Below are positions 8,401-17,984 of a stretch of 64,000 nucleotides of DNA, piece by piece. Made by a program: the position numbers and the translations under genes. The notes beneath the pieces are model-generated. The model ran no database searches. It was not told where the DNA came from and was given only the letters and a program-made list of their open reading frames with translations. The DNA comes from Flavobacterium psychrolimnae (GTDB taxonomy: Bacteria; Bacteroidota; Bacteroidia; Flavobacteriales; Flavobacteriaceae): assembly GCF_003312425.1 (NCBI RefSeq), contig NZ_QNUX01000008.1:114641-178640 (forward strand). The letters run 5' to 3'. Position 1 is the stretch's first letter. The number at the start of each line of letters is the position of its first letter.

Positions 8401-9914
8401 ATAATACGATTATTGATTTAACAGATGAAAAGTTTCTCTTTAGAAATAATACGCTGACCGATACTAAATATGGAACAATAGGAAACTTAAACGGAAGCAT
8501 TGAACATAATAATTTTACGGATTGGAAGTTAGATTTAGCCATTAATTCAAAAAGATTATTAGCATTAGACACTAAGGATAGTGAAGATGCCGCCTATTAT
8601 GGTACCGCGTTTATTGATGGAATGGCAACTATTAAGGGACCTACTAATTCCTTGTTTATAAAAGTTGAAGCAAAATCTGAGAAAGGAACCGCAGTAAAAA
8701 TTCCTATCAATAATGCCGAAAGTGTTAGTGATAATATCTTTATTCATTTTGTAACAGCTAAGGAAAAATACAATCTGGAAAATGGAATTGTCGAAAACAC
8801 CAGAAATTATAACGGACTGGAATTAGAATTTGATTTTGATATTACACCCGATGCCGAAGTAGAAGTAATTCTGGATCGTAATACCGGTCACGGAATGAAA
8901 GGAAAAGGGTTTGGATCGTTATTATTTAAAATTAATACTTTAGGAAGATTCAATATGTGGGGAGATTTCCAGGCGTATGAAGGAACCTATAATTTCAAAT
9001 ACGGTGGGCTTATTGATAAGAAATTTGAAGTTAAAAAAGGAGGTTCAATCACATGGGAAGGAAATCCCATGAAGGCGCAATTAAACCTGGAAGCAATCTA
9101 TAAAACTTCGGCAAATCCTGCGGTTTTATTGGATAATTCCTCTTTTAATACCAAAGTTCCAGTTGAAGTAGTGATAGGTCTTCGAGGCGATTTAACGAGT
9201 CCTGAACCCGATTTTAATATTGAATTTCCAACTGTAAGTAATGTTTTGAAATCAGAAATTCAATATAAATTAAACGACAAAGATGTTCGCCAGACGCAAG
9301 CGCTGTATTTACTTTCTTCAGGTGGATTTTTGAGTCCGGAAGGAGTGAATCAGTCTGATTTTTCCGGAAGTTTATTTGAAACCGCTTCGAGTATCTTAGG
9401 TGGAATTATTCAGTCTGATGACGAAAAATTTAAAGTAGGACTTAATTTTATTGGTGCAGACAGACGAATAGGAAAAGAAACTGATGGACGATTCGTTGCA
9501 ACAATTTCATCCAAAATAAATGAAAGAGTGACTATCAATGGTAAACTGGGAGTTCCTTTTGGTGGAATTAATGAATCAGCAATTGTAGGTGATGTTGAAA
9601 TTTTATATAGAGTTAACGAGGACGGAACACTTAATTTACGTCTTTTTAATAAAGAAAATGACATCAATTATGTTGGTCAAGGAATTGGTTACACGCAAGG
9701 TTTAGGGGTTTCTTACGAAGTAGATTTTGATACTTTTAAAGAATTTGTCAATAAAATATTTAAAAATCTGAAAATTGAGAGTCTGTCGGCTCCAGTTTCA
9801 GAAGATCAAGATTCAAATTTATCTCCGGATTATATTAATTTTTCAAAATCAAAGAAAACGAATACTGAAAAAATTAAAAAAAATCAGGAAGGTTTGATAC
9901 CTGAAGAAAACTAG
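5421..9914 (+). CDS. tamB: TamB-like translocation/assembly module protein (DUF490)
   Basis: A very large envelope protein of about 1,487-1,497 residues. One N-terminal hydrophobic anchor (LLLGLILLLLVLAIALTM) is followed by repetitive beta-strand-rich sequence with many NFDI/GDINF-type strands. A conserved C-terminal TamB block spans roughly residues 1,150-1,440, including the GKGFGSLLFKI and GRFNMWGDFQAYEGTYNFK regions. TamB-family proteins span the periplasm and serve outer-membrane protein or lipid transport. The start is uncertain: no ATG exists between the in-frame stop at 5418-5420 and the anchor. TTG at 5451 is the first standard start, but codons before it (ATC AAA AAA GTT ATA AAA) encode the Lys-rich segment expected of such an anchor, so a rare start at 5421-5435 is possible. 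It is divergent from tsaD. Confidence 0.9.
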   Translation: MGIKKVIKIALRLLLGLILLLLVLAIALTMPIVQTKIARYFTNSINKDFGTNIAIDGVAVSVFGGVKFKKVLILDHHKDTLIYSQRIATTILESKKLLDGDLIFDGLDLHGLLFDLKTYKNEKESNLDKFIKAFETGKPSSRKFLLKANKLQIFDGHFIVTDYNRENPKDLDFTKLNASVTDFLIFGPDVTTNINKMSFLDFRGLYVKNLKSKFTYSKKNIKLENLDLLTKESTLVGTVLLNYKIEDFSNFTDKVLFDIQLNSASIASNDIRYFYKEIGKNQHFYAKASIKGTLNDLKFKNLELVDDRKTRINGDINFKNLFAKKGQKFSMYAKFDKLMSSYDDLVVILPNILGTKLPTSLKKLGRFSASGISNVSTTAVDADFSMVTALGKVTSKLAIQNINVIDKASYLGNVILENFDIATLLDQKDLGRVSLNIDVDGKGFKQKFLDTAIKGDISQIDYKNYNYTNIVVDGTLKSPYYKGQISVNDPNLSMNFDGLLDLSKKDSRYDFHINVENADLHKLKLMKDSVSVFKGDVVVQASGNNIENFQGNVYINKTSYQNEKDTYNFDDFAINSTFDSNRVRTITVNSPDIVQGEIVGKYEFNQLENLVKNSLGSLYTNFKPSKVKKGQFLKFNFSIYNKIIEIFYPEISIGANTIVKGSINSDNQEFKLNFNSPQIIAANNTLDNIRVSVDNKNPLYNAYIELDSIKTKYYKIRDFSLINVTMKDTLFFRSEFKGGPKAEDYYNLNLYHTINKDNNNVVGISKSEVKFKDYLWFLNENETPDNQIVFDKSFKNFDIDNIILSHEDQSISLAGVFKDTTIKDLKLSFKDVDLNQITPVNDKFIVQGNINGEVNFKQNKDVYQPTASIVIDKLNVNKTDLGTLNFDIEGDESLRKFTINSNLENENVDLFKADGSFEIVNKETILDLQLKFDKFNIATLNSLGGEVLSNIRGYISGNSTIEGNLKKPNISGRLYLDDAGITIPYLNVDYGLSDNTIIDLTDEKFLFRNNTLTDTKYGTIGNLNGSIEHNNFTDWKLDLAINSKRLLALDTKDSEDAAYYGTAFIDGMATIKGPTNSLFIKVEAKSEKGTAVKIPINNAESVSDNIFIHFVTAKEKYNLENGIVENTRNYNGLELEFDFDITPDAEVEVILDRNTGHGMKGKGFGSLLFKINTLGRFNMWGDFQAYEGTYNFKYGGLIDKKFEVKKGGSITWEGNPMKAQLNLEAIYKTSANPAVLLDNSSFNTKVPVEVVIGLRGDLTSPEPDFNIEFPTVSNVLKSEIQYKLNDKDVRQTQALYLLSSGGFLSPEGVNQSDFSGSLFETASSILGGIIQSDDEKFKVGLNFIGADRRIGKETDGRFVATISSKINERVTINGKLGVPFGGINESAIVGDVEILYRVNEDGTLNLRLFNKENDINYVGQGIGYTQGLGVSYEVDFDTFKEFVNKIFKNLKIESLSAPVSEDQDSNLSPDYINFSKSKKTNTEKIKKNQEGLIPEEN

Positions 9915-10118
9915 TTACTACTTTTTACTTGTTATCAGTACCATTTTGAATTGAAACAAAGTCACGCCTAAAACTGTTAAGCAGTAATCCAAAACTCACA
10001 TCCTTAAAATTTCAATTTGTTTTTTTGACCCAAACATAAAAAAGCGTTATGATTTGTTGCTATTAAATAATGCAGCATATCGACTCGTTTAGTGTCGAAA
10101 AAACAGACGAATTGTTAA

Positions 10119-10162
10119 TTGTTAAATAAAAGTTGGTTATTTTTCAATTTTGTTAAATAAAA
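10119..10162 (+). repeat. 13-bp direct repeat, copies 31 bp apart
   Basis: TTGTTAAATAAAA occurs at 10119-10131 and again at 10150-10162. The 31-bp offset is close to three helical turns. The pair lies about 130-175 bp upstream of the pfkA ATG. It could be a binding site for a dimeric regulator or a chance feature of AT-rich DNA. Confidence 0.35.
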
Positions 10163-10258
10163 TTCAATTTATTTGGGTTTTTCAAAAACTTATCAACGAA
10201 AACGTTTGAATTCACAATGCTTTGCTAATTTATTAAAAACACAGCCTTGAAAATGGTT

Positions 10259-10266
10259 TATGTTTG
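10259..10266 (+). promoter_or_regulatory. -7 element for pfkA
   Basis: TATGTTTG is an exact TAnnTTTG match 27 bases before the pfkA ATG. No -33 TTG is present at normal spacing. Confidence 0.4.
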
Positions 10267-10293
10267 CTAATTTTACACTTTAATACTTAAATA

Positions 10294-11280
10294 ATGCCAA
10301 AAACAATAAAAAAAGTTGGTGTTCTAACCTCGGGAGGAGACTCACCAGGAATGAACGCAGCAATTCGCTCAGTTGTTCGTACTTGTGCTTATCATAACAT
10401 AGAATGTATAGGAATTTATAGAGGTTATCAGGGAATGATTGAAGGAGACTTCAAAGAAATGGGACCTCGAAGCGTTAACAACATTGTAAATAAAGGAGGG
10501 ACGATTTTAAAATCAGCTCGATCTTTAGAATTCAAAACTCCAGAAGGAAGAAAGAAAGCACATGAAAATCTTACTAAAGCCGGAATTGATGCTTTAGTGG
10601 TAATAGGTGGTGATGGAACTTTTACAGGAGGTTTGTTGTTTAATACGGAGTTTAATTTTCCAGTGATGGGAATTCCGGGAACCATTGATAATGATATTTT
10701 TGGAACCAGTCATACCTTAGGATACGATACCGCACTTAATACCGTAGTAGATGTAATTGACAAAATTAGAGATACTGCGAGTTCTCACAACCGTTTATTC
10801 TTTGTAGAGGTAATGGGTAGAGATGCCGGTCATATTGCTTTGAATGCCGGTATTGGAGCAGGTGCAGAGGAAATTCTTATCCCAGAAGAAGATTTAGGTT
10901 TAGACCGATTATTGGAATCTTTGCAAAAAAGTAAAGCTTCAGGTAAATCATCCAGTATTGTAGTTATTGCAGAAGGAGATAAAATAGGTAAAAATGTATT
11001 CGAATTGAAAGATTACGTTGAAGCCAATTTACCAGAATATGATGTTAGAGTTTCTGTTTTGGGTCATATGCAACGTGGTGGTTCACCTTCATGTTTTGAT
11101 AGAGTTTTAGCCAGTAGATTAGGTGTAAAAGCTGTTGAATCTTTGATAGAAGGAAAATCGAATTATATGGTTGGATTACAAAATGATAAAGTTTCGTTGA
11201 CACCTTTGGAACAAGCAATCAAAGGCAAAACAGAGATTGATAGAGAATTATTAAGAGTTTCAGACATCATGTCTACATAA
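10294..11280 (+). CDS. pfkA: ATP-dependent 6-phosphofructokinase
   Basis: A 328-residue group A phosphofructokinase making fructose 1,6-bisphosphate. The ATP-binding GGDSPG lies at residues 14-19. The GGDGTF motif at 105-110 has Gly at the position that is Asp in pyrophosphate-dependent enzymes, so ATP is the expected donor. The catalytic PGTIDND loop lies at 128-134 (Asp132 as base), and the substrate-binding MGRDAGHIA and HMQRGGSP blocks are present. Length matches the short bacterial type. It is followed after 75 bases by gap on the same strand, giving two consecutive lower-glycolysis steps that may be co-expressed. Confidence 0.96.
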   Translation: MPKTIKKVGVLTSGGDSPGMNAAIRSVVRTCAYHNIECIGIYRGYQGMIEGDFKEMGPRSVNNIVNKGGTILKSARSLEFKTPEGRKKAHENLTKAGIDALVVIGGDGTFTGGLLFNTEFNFPVMGIPGTIDNDIFGTSHTLGYDTALNTVVDVIDKIRDTASSHNRLFFVEVMGRDAGHIALNAGIGAGAEEILIPEEDLGLDRLLESLQKSKASGKSSSIVVIAEGDKIGKNVFELKDYVEANLPEYDVRVSVLGHMQRGGSPSCFDRVLASRLGVKAVESLIEGKSNYMVGLQNDKVSLTPLEQAIKGKTEIDRELLRVSDIMST

Positions 11281-11349
11281 GTGGTTAAAGTTTATTGTGA
11301 GGAAATTAGACTTTATATGAAGTTAATATAAAATAAACAAAAAAATTAA

Positions 11350-12360
<1,011 letters not shown>

Positions 12361-12374
12361 TTCTTTATATTTAC

Positions 12375-12413
12375 AAATCCCGTTATCTTTATTTTAACGG
12401 GATTTTATTTTTT
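12375..12413 (+). terminator. Rho-independent terminator after gap
   Basis: An 11-bp stem (12375-12385 with 12395-12405), a 9-base loop and a T-rich tail to 12413. Confidence 0.85.
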
Positions 12414-12492
12414 GTTACTTTTTTAAAATAGATGTTTTCCATTAAACGCAAGTAGAAAACAGCTAACTCCAAAACCAAAAAACCAAAAGAAA

Positions 12493-13344
12493 ATGAGATT
12501 AATAGTTGATAGTGGTTCTACAAAAGCTGATTGGATTGCAATAGATGACAATGGCAAAGTATTGTTTACAACACAGACTTTAGGGTTAAATCCTGAAGTT
12601 CTTGAAGCAGATGAAATAATTGAACGTTTAAATGATCGTTTTGACATTTTACAAAATAAAAAAAATGCAACTCATTTGTTCTTTTATGGTGCCGGTTGTG
12701 GTACCGATAAAATGAAAATTACACTTTCACAAGTTTTTCAAACGTATTTCCCTAACGCCATTATTGACGTAAAAGAAGATACGTATGCAGCCGTTTATGC
12801 AACAACTCCAAAAGGAGAGAAAGCAATTGTTTCTATTTTAGGAACAGGTTCAAACTGCAGCTATTTTGATGGTAAAGAATTACACCAAAAAGTACAATCT
12901 TTAGGGTATATTGCCATGGATGATTGTAGTGGAAATGTTTTTGGAAAAGAATTAATAAGAAAATATTATTTCAATAAAATGCCAAAAGAACTGGCAGTTG
13001 AATTTGAAAAAGAATACGATTTAGATCCAGATGCTATAAAAAGCAAACTGTATAAAGAACCAAATCCAAATGCTTATTTAGCGACTTTTGCAAAGTTTTT
13101 AATTCAGCATAAAGAAACAGAGTTCTGCAGAAAAATTATTTTCAAAGGAATGAAATCTTTTGTAAAAAATTATATCAAACAATATGAAAACTGCAAAGAG
13201 GTTCCTGTGCATTTTGTAGGTTCCATTGCTTTTTATTTGAAAGAAGAATTGCAAGAAACTTTTGATAAATATGAATTGCAATTAGGGAATGTTTTAAGAA
13301 GACCTATTGACGGACTTATTGCTTACCATATAGCAAATAAATAG
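12493..13344 (+). CDS. BadF/BadG-type ATPase, probable N-acetylglucosamine kinase
   Basis: A 283-residue ASKHA-fold kinase. The phosphate-1 loop VDSGSTKADW is at residues 5-14. ILGTGSNC (phosphate-2/adenosine region) lies near 115-122 and a GSIAFY adenosine-type loop near 243-248. This layout is that of bacterial GlcNAc/muramic-acid kinases in the BadF/BadG/BcrA/BcrD family. The most likely reaction is ATP-dependent phosphorylation of GlcNAc or a related sugar in the cytosol, feeding cell-wall or chitin amino sugars to NagA/NagB. Specificity cannot be read from sequence. It stands alone between two terminators and is not part of the nag locus at 45-51 kb. Confidence 0.75.
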   Translation: MRLIVDSGSTKADWIAIDDNGKVLFTTQTLGLNPEVLEADEIIERLNDRFDILQNKKNATHLFFYGAGCGTDKMKITLSQVFQTYFPNAIIDVKEDTYAAVYATTPKGEKAIVSILGTGSNCSYFDGKELHQKVQSLGYIAMDDCSGNVFGKELIRKYYFNKMPKELAVEFEKEYDLDPDAIKSKLYKEPNPNAYLATFAKFLIQHKETEFCRKIIFKGMKSFVKNYIKQYENCKEVPVHFVGSIAFYLKEELQETFDKYELQLGNVLRRPIDGLIAYHIANK

Positions 13345-13372
13345 TTTCAGCTGGAGAAATTCAGTTTTGAAC

Positions 13373-13428
13373 AAAAAAAAATCACTGACAATTTACTTGA
13401 TTAAAAGTAAATCATCAGTGATTTTTTT
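13373..13428. terminator. Bidirectional terminator between the kinase gene and ridA
   Basis: A long hairpin: outer stem 13381-13388 with 13415-13422 and inner stem 13391-13398 with 13405-13412. It is flanked by an A-run on the left and a T-run on the right, so it can end transcripts from both convergent genes. Confidence 0.85.
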
Positions 13429-13496
13429 ATTTTATACTATTTTAAATAGTTTCTAAACTGAATGCATATTGATTGAATTAATGCTTCTCTTGAATA

Positions 13497-13877
13497 CTAA
13501 AGTATTGCAATCATCGAGATTTCTACATTAACGTTTTTTGGCAAACAAGCCACTTGAACCGTTTCGCGAGCTGGAGCAATTTTTTCGTTAAAATAGGAAC
13601 CGTAAACAGAATTTATTTTTCCAAAATCATTCATATCCATAATGAAGATTGTTGTTTTTACAACGTTATCAAAAGTCATTTCTGCTGCTTCCAGAACCGC
13701 TTTCATGTTTTGCATCACTTGTTCAGTTTCTAATTCGATGGTTTCAGTAATCAATTCTCCTGACACTGGATTTATAGCAATTTGACCTGAAGTGTAAAGT
13801 GTATTTCCTTTAAGAACAGCTTGGTTATAAGGTCCAATTGGAGCCGGAGCATTTTCTGTTAAAATTATTTTTTTCAT
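13497..13877 (-). CDS. ridA: RidA-family reactive intermediate deaminase
   Basis: A 126-residue YjgF/YER057c/UK114 protein. The APAPIGPYNQAV start, the SGQIAINPVSG strand and the ARETVQVACLP segment contain the signature of active RidA, including the Arg that holds the imine/enamine carboxylate. It forms a trimer in the cytosol and hydrolyses reactive 2-aminoacrylate released by PLP enzymes. It sits 62 bases downstream of lptD on the same strand and is probably read from the lptD transcript, although function gives no obvious link. Confidence 0.93.
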   Translation of the reverse strand: MKKIILTENAPAPIGPYNQAVLKGNTLYTSGQIAINPVSGELITETIELETEQVMQNMKAVLEAAEMTFDNVVKTTIFIMDMNDFGKINSVYGSYFNEKIAPARETVQVACLPKNVNVEISMIAIL

Positions 13878-13939
13878 AAAAGTAAGCTTGTCTAAAGTTA
13901 AAAAACGTAGCGTTAATTAGTATTTAATAGGTAATAGAA

Positions 13940-16687
13940 TTATCTGTTGATCGTACTTCTTTTGTCCCATTTGATGTCACTCAATACGCCTGATTTTATT
14001 CCAATGAAGAAACCCCAGTTGGCATTGGTACCAAACGGAGACCAGTTGAAATCCATTCTCCAGCTTAACAAATCTCTTTCAAAACGAAGTTGTGTGAATG
14101 TAACGCCTTTTTGAACAAAATCGTAACCTGTAGAAACACCTGCTTTCCATTTTGGAGTAATGTCAGCATTGGCTGATATCATAATAGAATTACCAATTAT
14201 TTGATTCTCTCGGTTGTTATTCCCGTACGTTAATGAATAGGCGAATGTCATGTCCCAAGGCAATTTAGAGTTGAAAAATTCAGAAATTTTATCCTCGCCT
14301 TCCGTCTCTTCTTCATCTTCGAATTGGCTTCTTCTGCTGTCTCCTAAATCAGTATTTGTTCCAAATAAATCATCCTCTCGACCACCATTTCGTTGGCTTT
14401 GAACATTTTTATCTTTTTTATCGTCTTTACCTTGGCTCGAAATGGAGTAATTTAAGGTCATATTAGAACTCGTCATTCTAAAAAGACTTCCGCCATTATC
14501 AATATTAAAAACATTAATTCGGTTACCTGAATTATCAATAGCATACGGATCTAATGTTGCCCCAAAATTGACATTCATTTTATTATCCAGTAAAGTTGTC
14601 CCACCGCTAACTCGTATTGGCGAAAAAGCTAAAGAAGTTACTCCGTCTGCATCCAGATTATACGATGTAGAAAGATTTAAGTTATTAAGTAACATTATTT
14701 TTTTAGGCTCCACTTTGGTACTGTCTTTATCAGTTACTTTAGCTTCGAAAGTATTGCTCAAATCAAAACCCAACGTATTAGCATTGTTTAATCCCGGAGC
14801 ACCATAAATTCCAGTTTCAAAGCGGGTGTATTGTTTGTTCATTGTTCCACTGGCATCGGATGCGTAAGTATCATAATATTTTTCGAAACTTGGGGTATAA
14901 CCATACGATGCCGATGGCCTCATGACGTGTCTTATAGATTTTATTTTTTTGTCATTACCAAAATTAAAAGTCCCGTATATGGTGGTTCCTATGCTTGAAG
15001 AGAATGAATACGTTCTAAAAGCGTCAAATCCATTGATGGTCTTGTCTACAACTTTACTTTGGTCAACATCATAGCTTCTTTCTATTGTTTTGGTATACCA
15101 AATTTCCTCATAATTCAAAGATGATGAAGCACTGAAATATTTAAATAATTTAAAATTCGTACTTAATGGAATGCTGTGTTGAAAACCAACTTTTGCATCG
15201 CGGAACATTTGAGGTTTGAAGAATAAAGAATCATTGGTAACAATGCTATTTCTCCCGTTTAGATTGTATTGTAAGTTGATGTTTTTTAGCAAACCTTTTC
15301 GAACTCCGTCTTTCCCCACAAACGGATAAATCCGGTCAACACTTAATTGTAAGGTTGGCAAAGTCATATTAATTTCTTCGGTTTGTGTATTTTGTGAATG
15401 TGTTGCAGTCAACGACATTCTTACCTGTGGAACTGAATTGAAAGTTTTTGAATACGATATCGATGAACTCAAAGTATTATTAAGGTTTGATCCAATATTC
15501 ACCTGATTGATGGATTGCTGGAAATACTTACTGCTTCCTAAATTCACAGACGCTGAAAAACTGGAATTTGGATTTGATTTCGAGTCTTTCGAATGTGACC
15601 ATTGAATATTATAAATATTTTGCTTCAAATAATCTGGATAGCCTCTTTCGCTGGTGATTAAATTTTCAAATCGAACGTTCAGGTTTCCTCTGTAATTGTA
15701 TCTTTTCGCATAACTTGATTCAAAACGCAATCCATAACTTCCGTTGGTGTAATAATCCCCCAAAACTGTTAAATCATAATTATCGCTGAGCGCAAAATAA
15801 TATCCTAAATTTTGAAGTGAAAATCCTCTGTTGTTAGAGTCATTGTAACTAGGTAAAATTAACCCGGAAATACTGGTTTCTTTACTCATTGGAAAAAAAG
15901 CAAACGGCAAAGCAATTGGAGTTGGTACGTTTGCAATAACCATATTGGTCAAACCGGTTACTACTTTTTTGCCTGGAATAAATTTTACTTTATTAGTTTG
16001 AAAATAATATTCAGGATTATCCACATCTTTCGAAGTAGTAAATCGGGCTCCTTTTAGAAAATAAACTGAGTCATTCTCTTTTTTGGTTATGGCCGCTTTT
16101 ATTTTAAACTCACCTTGGTCAGACCTTGAATTCCAAATTAAAGCTTTTTTTGTTTTAAAGTTAAACCGAATAGAATCAGGTTCAATTACATTGGCGCCTT
16201 GTTTGAAATTTGGATATTGAGTGTAAGTGCCCGTTGAATCTTTGATACGTCCGGCATAAACTTCATTTTTTTCATAATCCATAACAATTATTCCCGACTT
16301 CAGTTCAACGTCCTGATAGTATAATTCTGCCTGGTCATAAAGAGTTATGATTTTTTTCTTCTGATCAATTTTAGCATATTTATCTGCTTTGTATCTCACT
16401 TTTCCGTCTAGAAATGCTTTTTTAGGTTTGATACTGTCAATTTTGATTGTATCAGCAACTTTTTCAACAGTTACAACAGGAGCTTTACTTTGGGTAACGC
16501 TTTTTTTGGTGCTATCTATTTGTCTAGTAGGGGATATAGCCGTCTTTTTTTTTGGGATATCTTGAGAATATAATTTACCGGACCCAAGTGACAGGAAAAT
16601 TGATAATAAAACGATATTAAATAAGTTTGTATACAAAGGTTTAAATGCTATTTTTGTAAAATTATGGCCTGTTTTTTGACATGTCAA
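13940..16687 (-). CDS. lptD: LPS-assembly outer-membrane protein LptD (Bacteroidetes type)
   Basis: About 915 residues. There is an N-terminal signal (FNIVLLSIFLSLGSGKLYSQ), then a periplasmic OstA/LptA-like jellyroll (roughly residues 95-270, with KADKYAKIDQKKKIITLYDQ-type strands). A long beta-barrel follows, starting after the conserved ISGLILPSY segment. With LptE it inserts LPS into the outer leaflet. The reading frame has no early ATG: TTG at 16687-16685 is the likely start, supported by a -7 element 20-28 bases upstream. An out-of-frame ATG at 16682 stops after five codons. The acidic, low-complexity stretch near residues 775-810 is probably a flexible loop. Divergent from the amidase genes. 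Confidence 0.88.
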   Translation of the reverse strand: MTCQKTGHNFTKIAFKPLYTNLFNIVLLSIFLSLGSGKLYSQDIPKKKTAISPTRQIDSTKKSVTQSKAPVVTVEKVADTIKIDSIKPKKAFLDGKVRYKADKYAKIDQKKKIITLYDQAELYYQDVELKSGIIVMDYEKNEVYAGRIKDSTGTYTQYPNFKQGANVIEPDSIRFNFKTKKALIWNSRSDQGEFKIKAAITKKENDSVYFLKGARFTTSKDVDNPEYYFQTNKVKFIPGKKVVTGLTNMVIANVPTPIALPFAFFPMSKETSISGLILPSYNDSNNRGFSLQNLGYYFALSDNYDLTVLGDYYTNGSYGLRFESSYAKRYNYRGNLNVRFENLITSERGYPDYLKQNIYNIQWSHSKDSKSNPNSSFSASVNLGSSKYFQQSINQVNIGSNLNNTLSSSISYSKTFNSVPQVRMSLTATHSQNTQTEEINMTLPTLQLSVDRIYPFVGKDGVRKGLLKNINLQYNLNGRNSIVTNDSLFFKPQMFRDAKVGFQHSIPLSTNFKLFKYFSASSSLNYEEIWYTKTIERSYDVDQSKVVDKTINGFDAFRTYSFSSSIGTTIYGTFNFGNDKKIKSIRHVMRPSASYGYTPSFEKYYDTYASDASGTMNKQYTRFETGIYGAPGLNNANTLGFDLSNTFEAKVTDKDSTKVEPKKIMLLNNLNLSTSYNLDADGVTSLAFSPIRVSGGTTLLDNKMNVNFGATLDPYAIDNSGNRINVFNIDNGGSLFRMTSSNMTLNYSISSQGKDDKKDKNVQSQRNGGREDDLFGTNTDLGDSRRSQFEDEEETEGEDKISEFFNSKLPWDMTFAYSLTYGNNNRENQIIGNSIMISANADITPKWKAGVSTGYDFVQKGVTFTQLRFERDLLSWRMDFNWSPFGTNANWGFFIGIKSGVLSDIKWDKRSTINR

Positions 16688-16707
16688 ACTTACATATTAT
16701 TTTTTGT

Positions 16708-16715
16708 CAAAAATA
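16708..16715 (-). promoter_or_regulatory. -7 element for lptD
   Basis: The minus strand reads TATTTTTG (TAnnTTTG) 21-28 bases before the TTG start of lptD. No -33 TTG at normal spacing. It supports the TTG start. Confidence 0.4.
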
Positions 16716-16770
16716 GTCAAATAAATAAATTTATAACGGTAGTGTTTTAATTAAATTAACTTATAGCTTT

Positions 16771-17937
16771 ATGCGCAAAACATATAAAATTAAAAGAATA
16801 TTAACTTTTATTTTGATAATATTTTCGGTAATTGGGTATGGTCAATCCAATAATTTTAAGGTGACTTTAGATGCAGGTCATGGAGCGCATGATTTTGGTG
16901 CTGTTTATGAAGGGCGAGTTGAAAAAAACATTGCTTTGGCAGTAGTTTTAAAAGTTGGAAAAATATTAGCAGCCACTCCACAAATGGAGGTAAATTACAC
17001 CCGAAAAACAGATGTATTTATTGATTTGATCGAAAGAGCTAATATTGCCAATAGATTTAATGCCAATATTTTTGTTTCCATTCATTGTAACGCTAATAGA
17101 AACACTGCTGCTGATGGTACCGAAACCTACGTAATGGGTTTGAGCAAAGTGGCATCAAACTTAGAGGCGGCCAAAAAAGAGAACTCTGTAATTACATTAG
17201 AGAAAGATTACAAACAAAAATATGAAGGATTTGATCCCAACTCTCCCGAAACGATGATTGGAATGACTTTGATGCAAGAGGAATACTTAGATAACAGTAT
17301 TTCGCTGGCAAGTAAAGTAGAAGATGCTTTTGAGGATCTTGGTAAAAAAATTAGAGGTGGCGGAGTAAAACAAGCTCCTTTTATGGTACTTCACAAGGCA
17401 TATATGCCAAGAGTATTAATAGAAATGGGTTTTATCTCTAATACTACTGAAGGAAATAAATTAAATTCTGAAGAAGGACAGGATGAAATTGCCAAAGCTA
17501 TTGCTGATGCGATTATCAGTTATAAAAAAGAATATTATGGTAGTGGCGAAATGGAATTTTTTGAAGAAAGACCTTCGCAAAAAATAAATGAAAAACCAAT
17601 AAGAGATACGGTTACTCCGGCAAAACCAAAAACGATGTCTCAAACGGTGGAGCCAACGCAAACTAAAAAGGCGGTTGATAATACTAAACCAATATTCAAA
17701 GTGCAACTTTCGGCAAGCATTAAAAGACTGGAATTGATTCCTAGAAATTTTAATGGGCTGAAAAATATTTCTGTAGCCTATGAAAATAGAGTTTACAAAT
17801 ATATGTACGGAGAAACTGCTGATTATGACGAAGCAAAAAAGCAATTAAGCGAAGCAAAAGATAAAGGTTACAATACTGCTTTTTTGATCGCTTTCAAAAA
17901 CGGAGAAAAAATCAACATTCAGGATGCTCTAAAATAA
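16771..17937 (+). CDS. N-acetylmuramoyl-L-alanine amidase (Amidase_3) with C-terminal SPOR-like domain, copy 1
   Basis: A 388-residue periplasmic peptidoglycan amidase with a signal peptide ending near IGYGQ. The Amidase_3 zinc ligands are His37 (DAGHGAHD), Glu51 and His105 (SIHCNAN). The catalytic Glu is Glu218 (VLIEMGF). An insertion at about 127-190 resembles the regulatory helix that blocks the active site in AmiB/AmiC enzymes. Residues 305-388 form a SPOR-like domain (FKVQLSASIKR...), suggesting recruitment to denuded glycan at the septum. It cleaves the lactyl-amide bond between MurNAc and the stem peptide. A paralogue follows after 47 bases. Confidence 0.92.
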   Translation: MRKTYKIKRILTFILIIFSVIGYGQSNNFKVTLDAGHGAHDFGAVYEGRVEKNIALAVVLKVGKILAATPQMEVNYTRKTDVFIDLIERANIANRFNANIFVSIHCNANRNTAADGTETYVMGLSKVASNLEAAKKENSVITLEKDYKQKYEGFDPNSPETMIGMTLMQEEYLDNSISLASKVEDAFEDLGKKIRGGGVKQAPFMVLHKAYMPRVLIEMGFISNTTEGNKLNSEEGQDEIAKAIADAIISYKKEYYGSGEMEFFEERPSQKINEKPIRDTVTPAKPKTMSQTVEPTQTKKAVDNTKPIFKVQLSASIKRLELIPRNFNGLKNISVAYENRVYKYMYGETADYDEAKKQLSEAKDKGYNTAFLIAFKNGEKINIQDALK

Positions 17938-17984
17938 TAGCAGCTACTTTCATGTTATAATCGGAAAACACACCTACTTATATT

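Larger units (their letters stand above)
9915..10293. other. 379-bp intergenic region upstream of pfkA
   Basis: An AT-rich spacer with no convincing reading frame and no clear terminator for tamB. It holds a 13-bp direct repeat (10119-10131 and 10150-10162), a short 5-bp inverted repeat around 10080-10098 and a -7 element just before pfkA. Confidence 0.6.
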
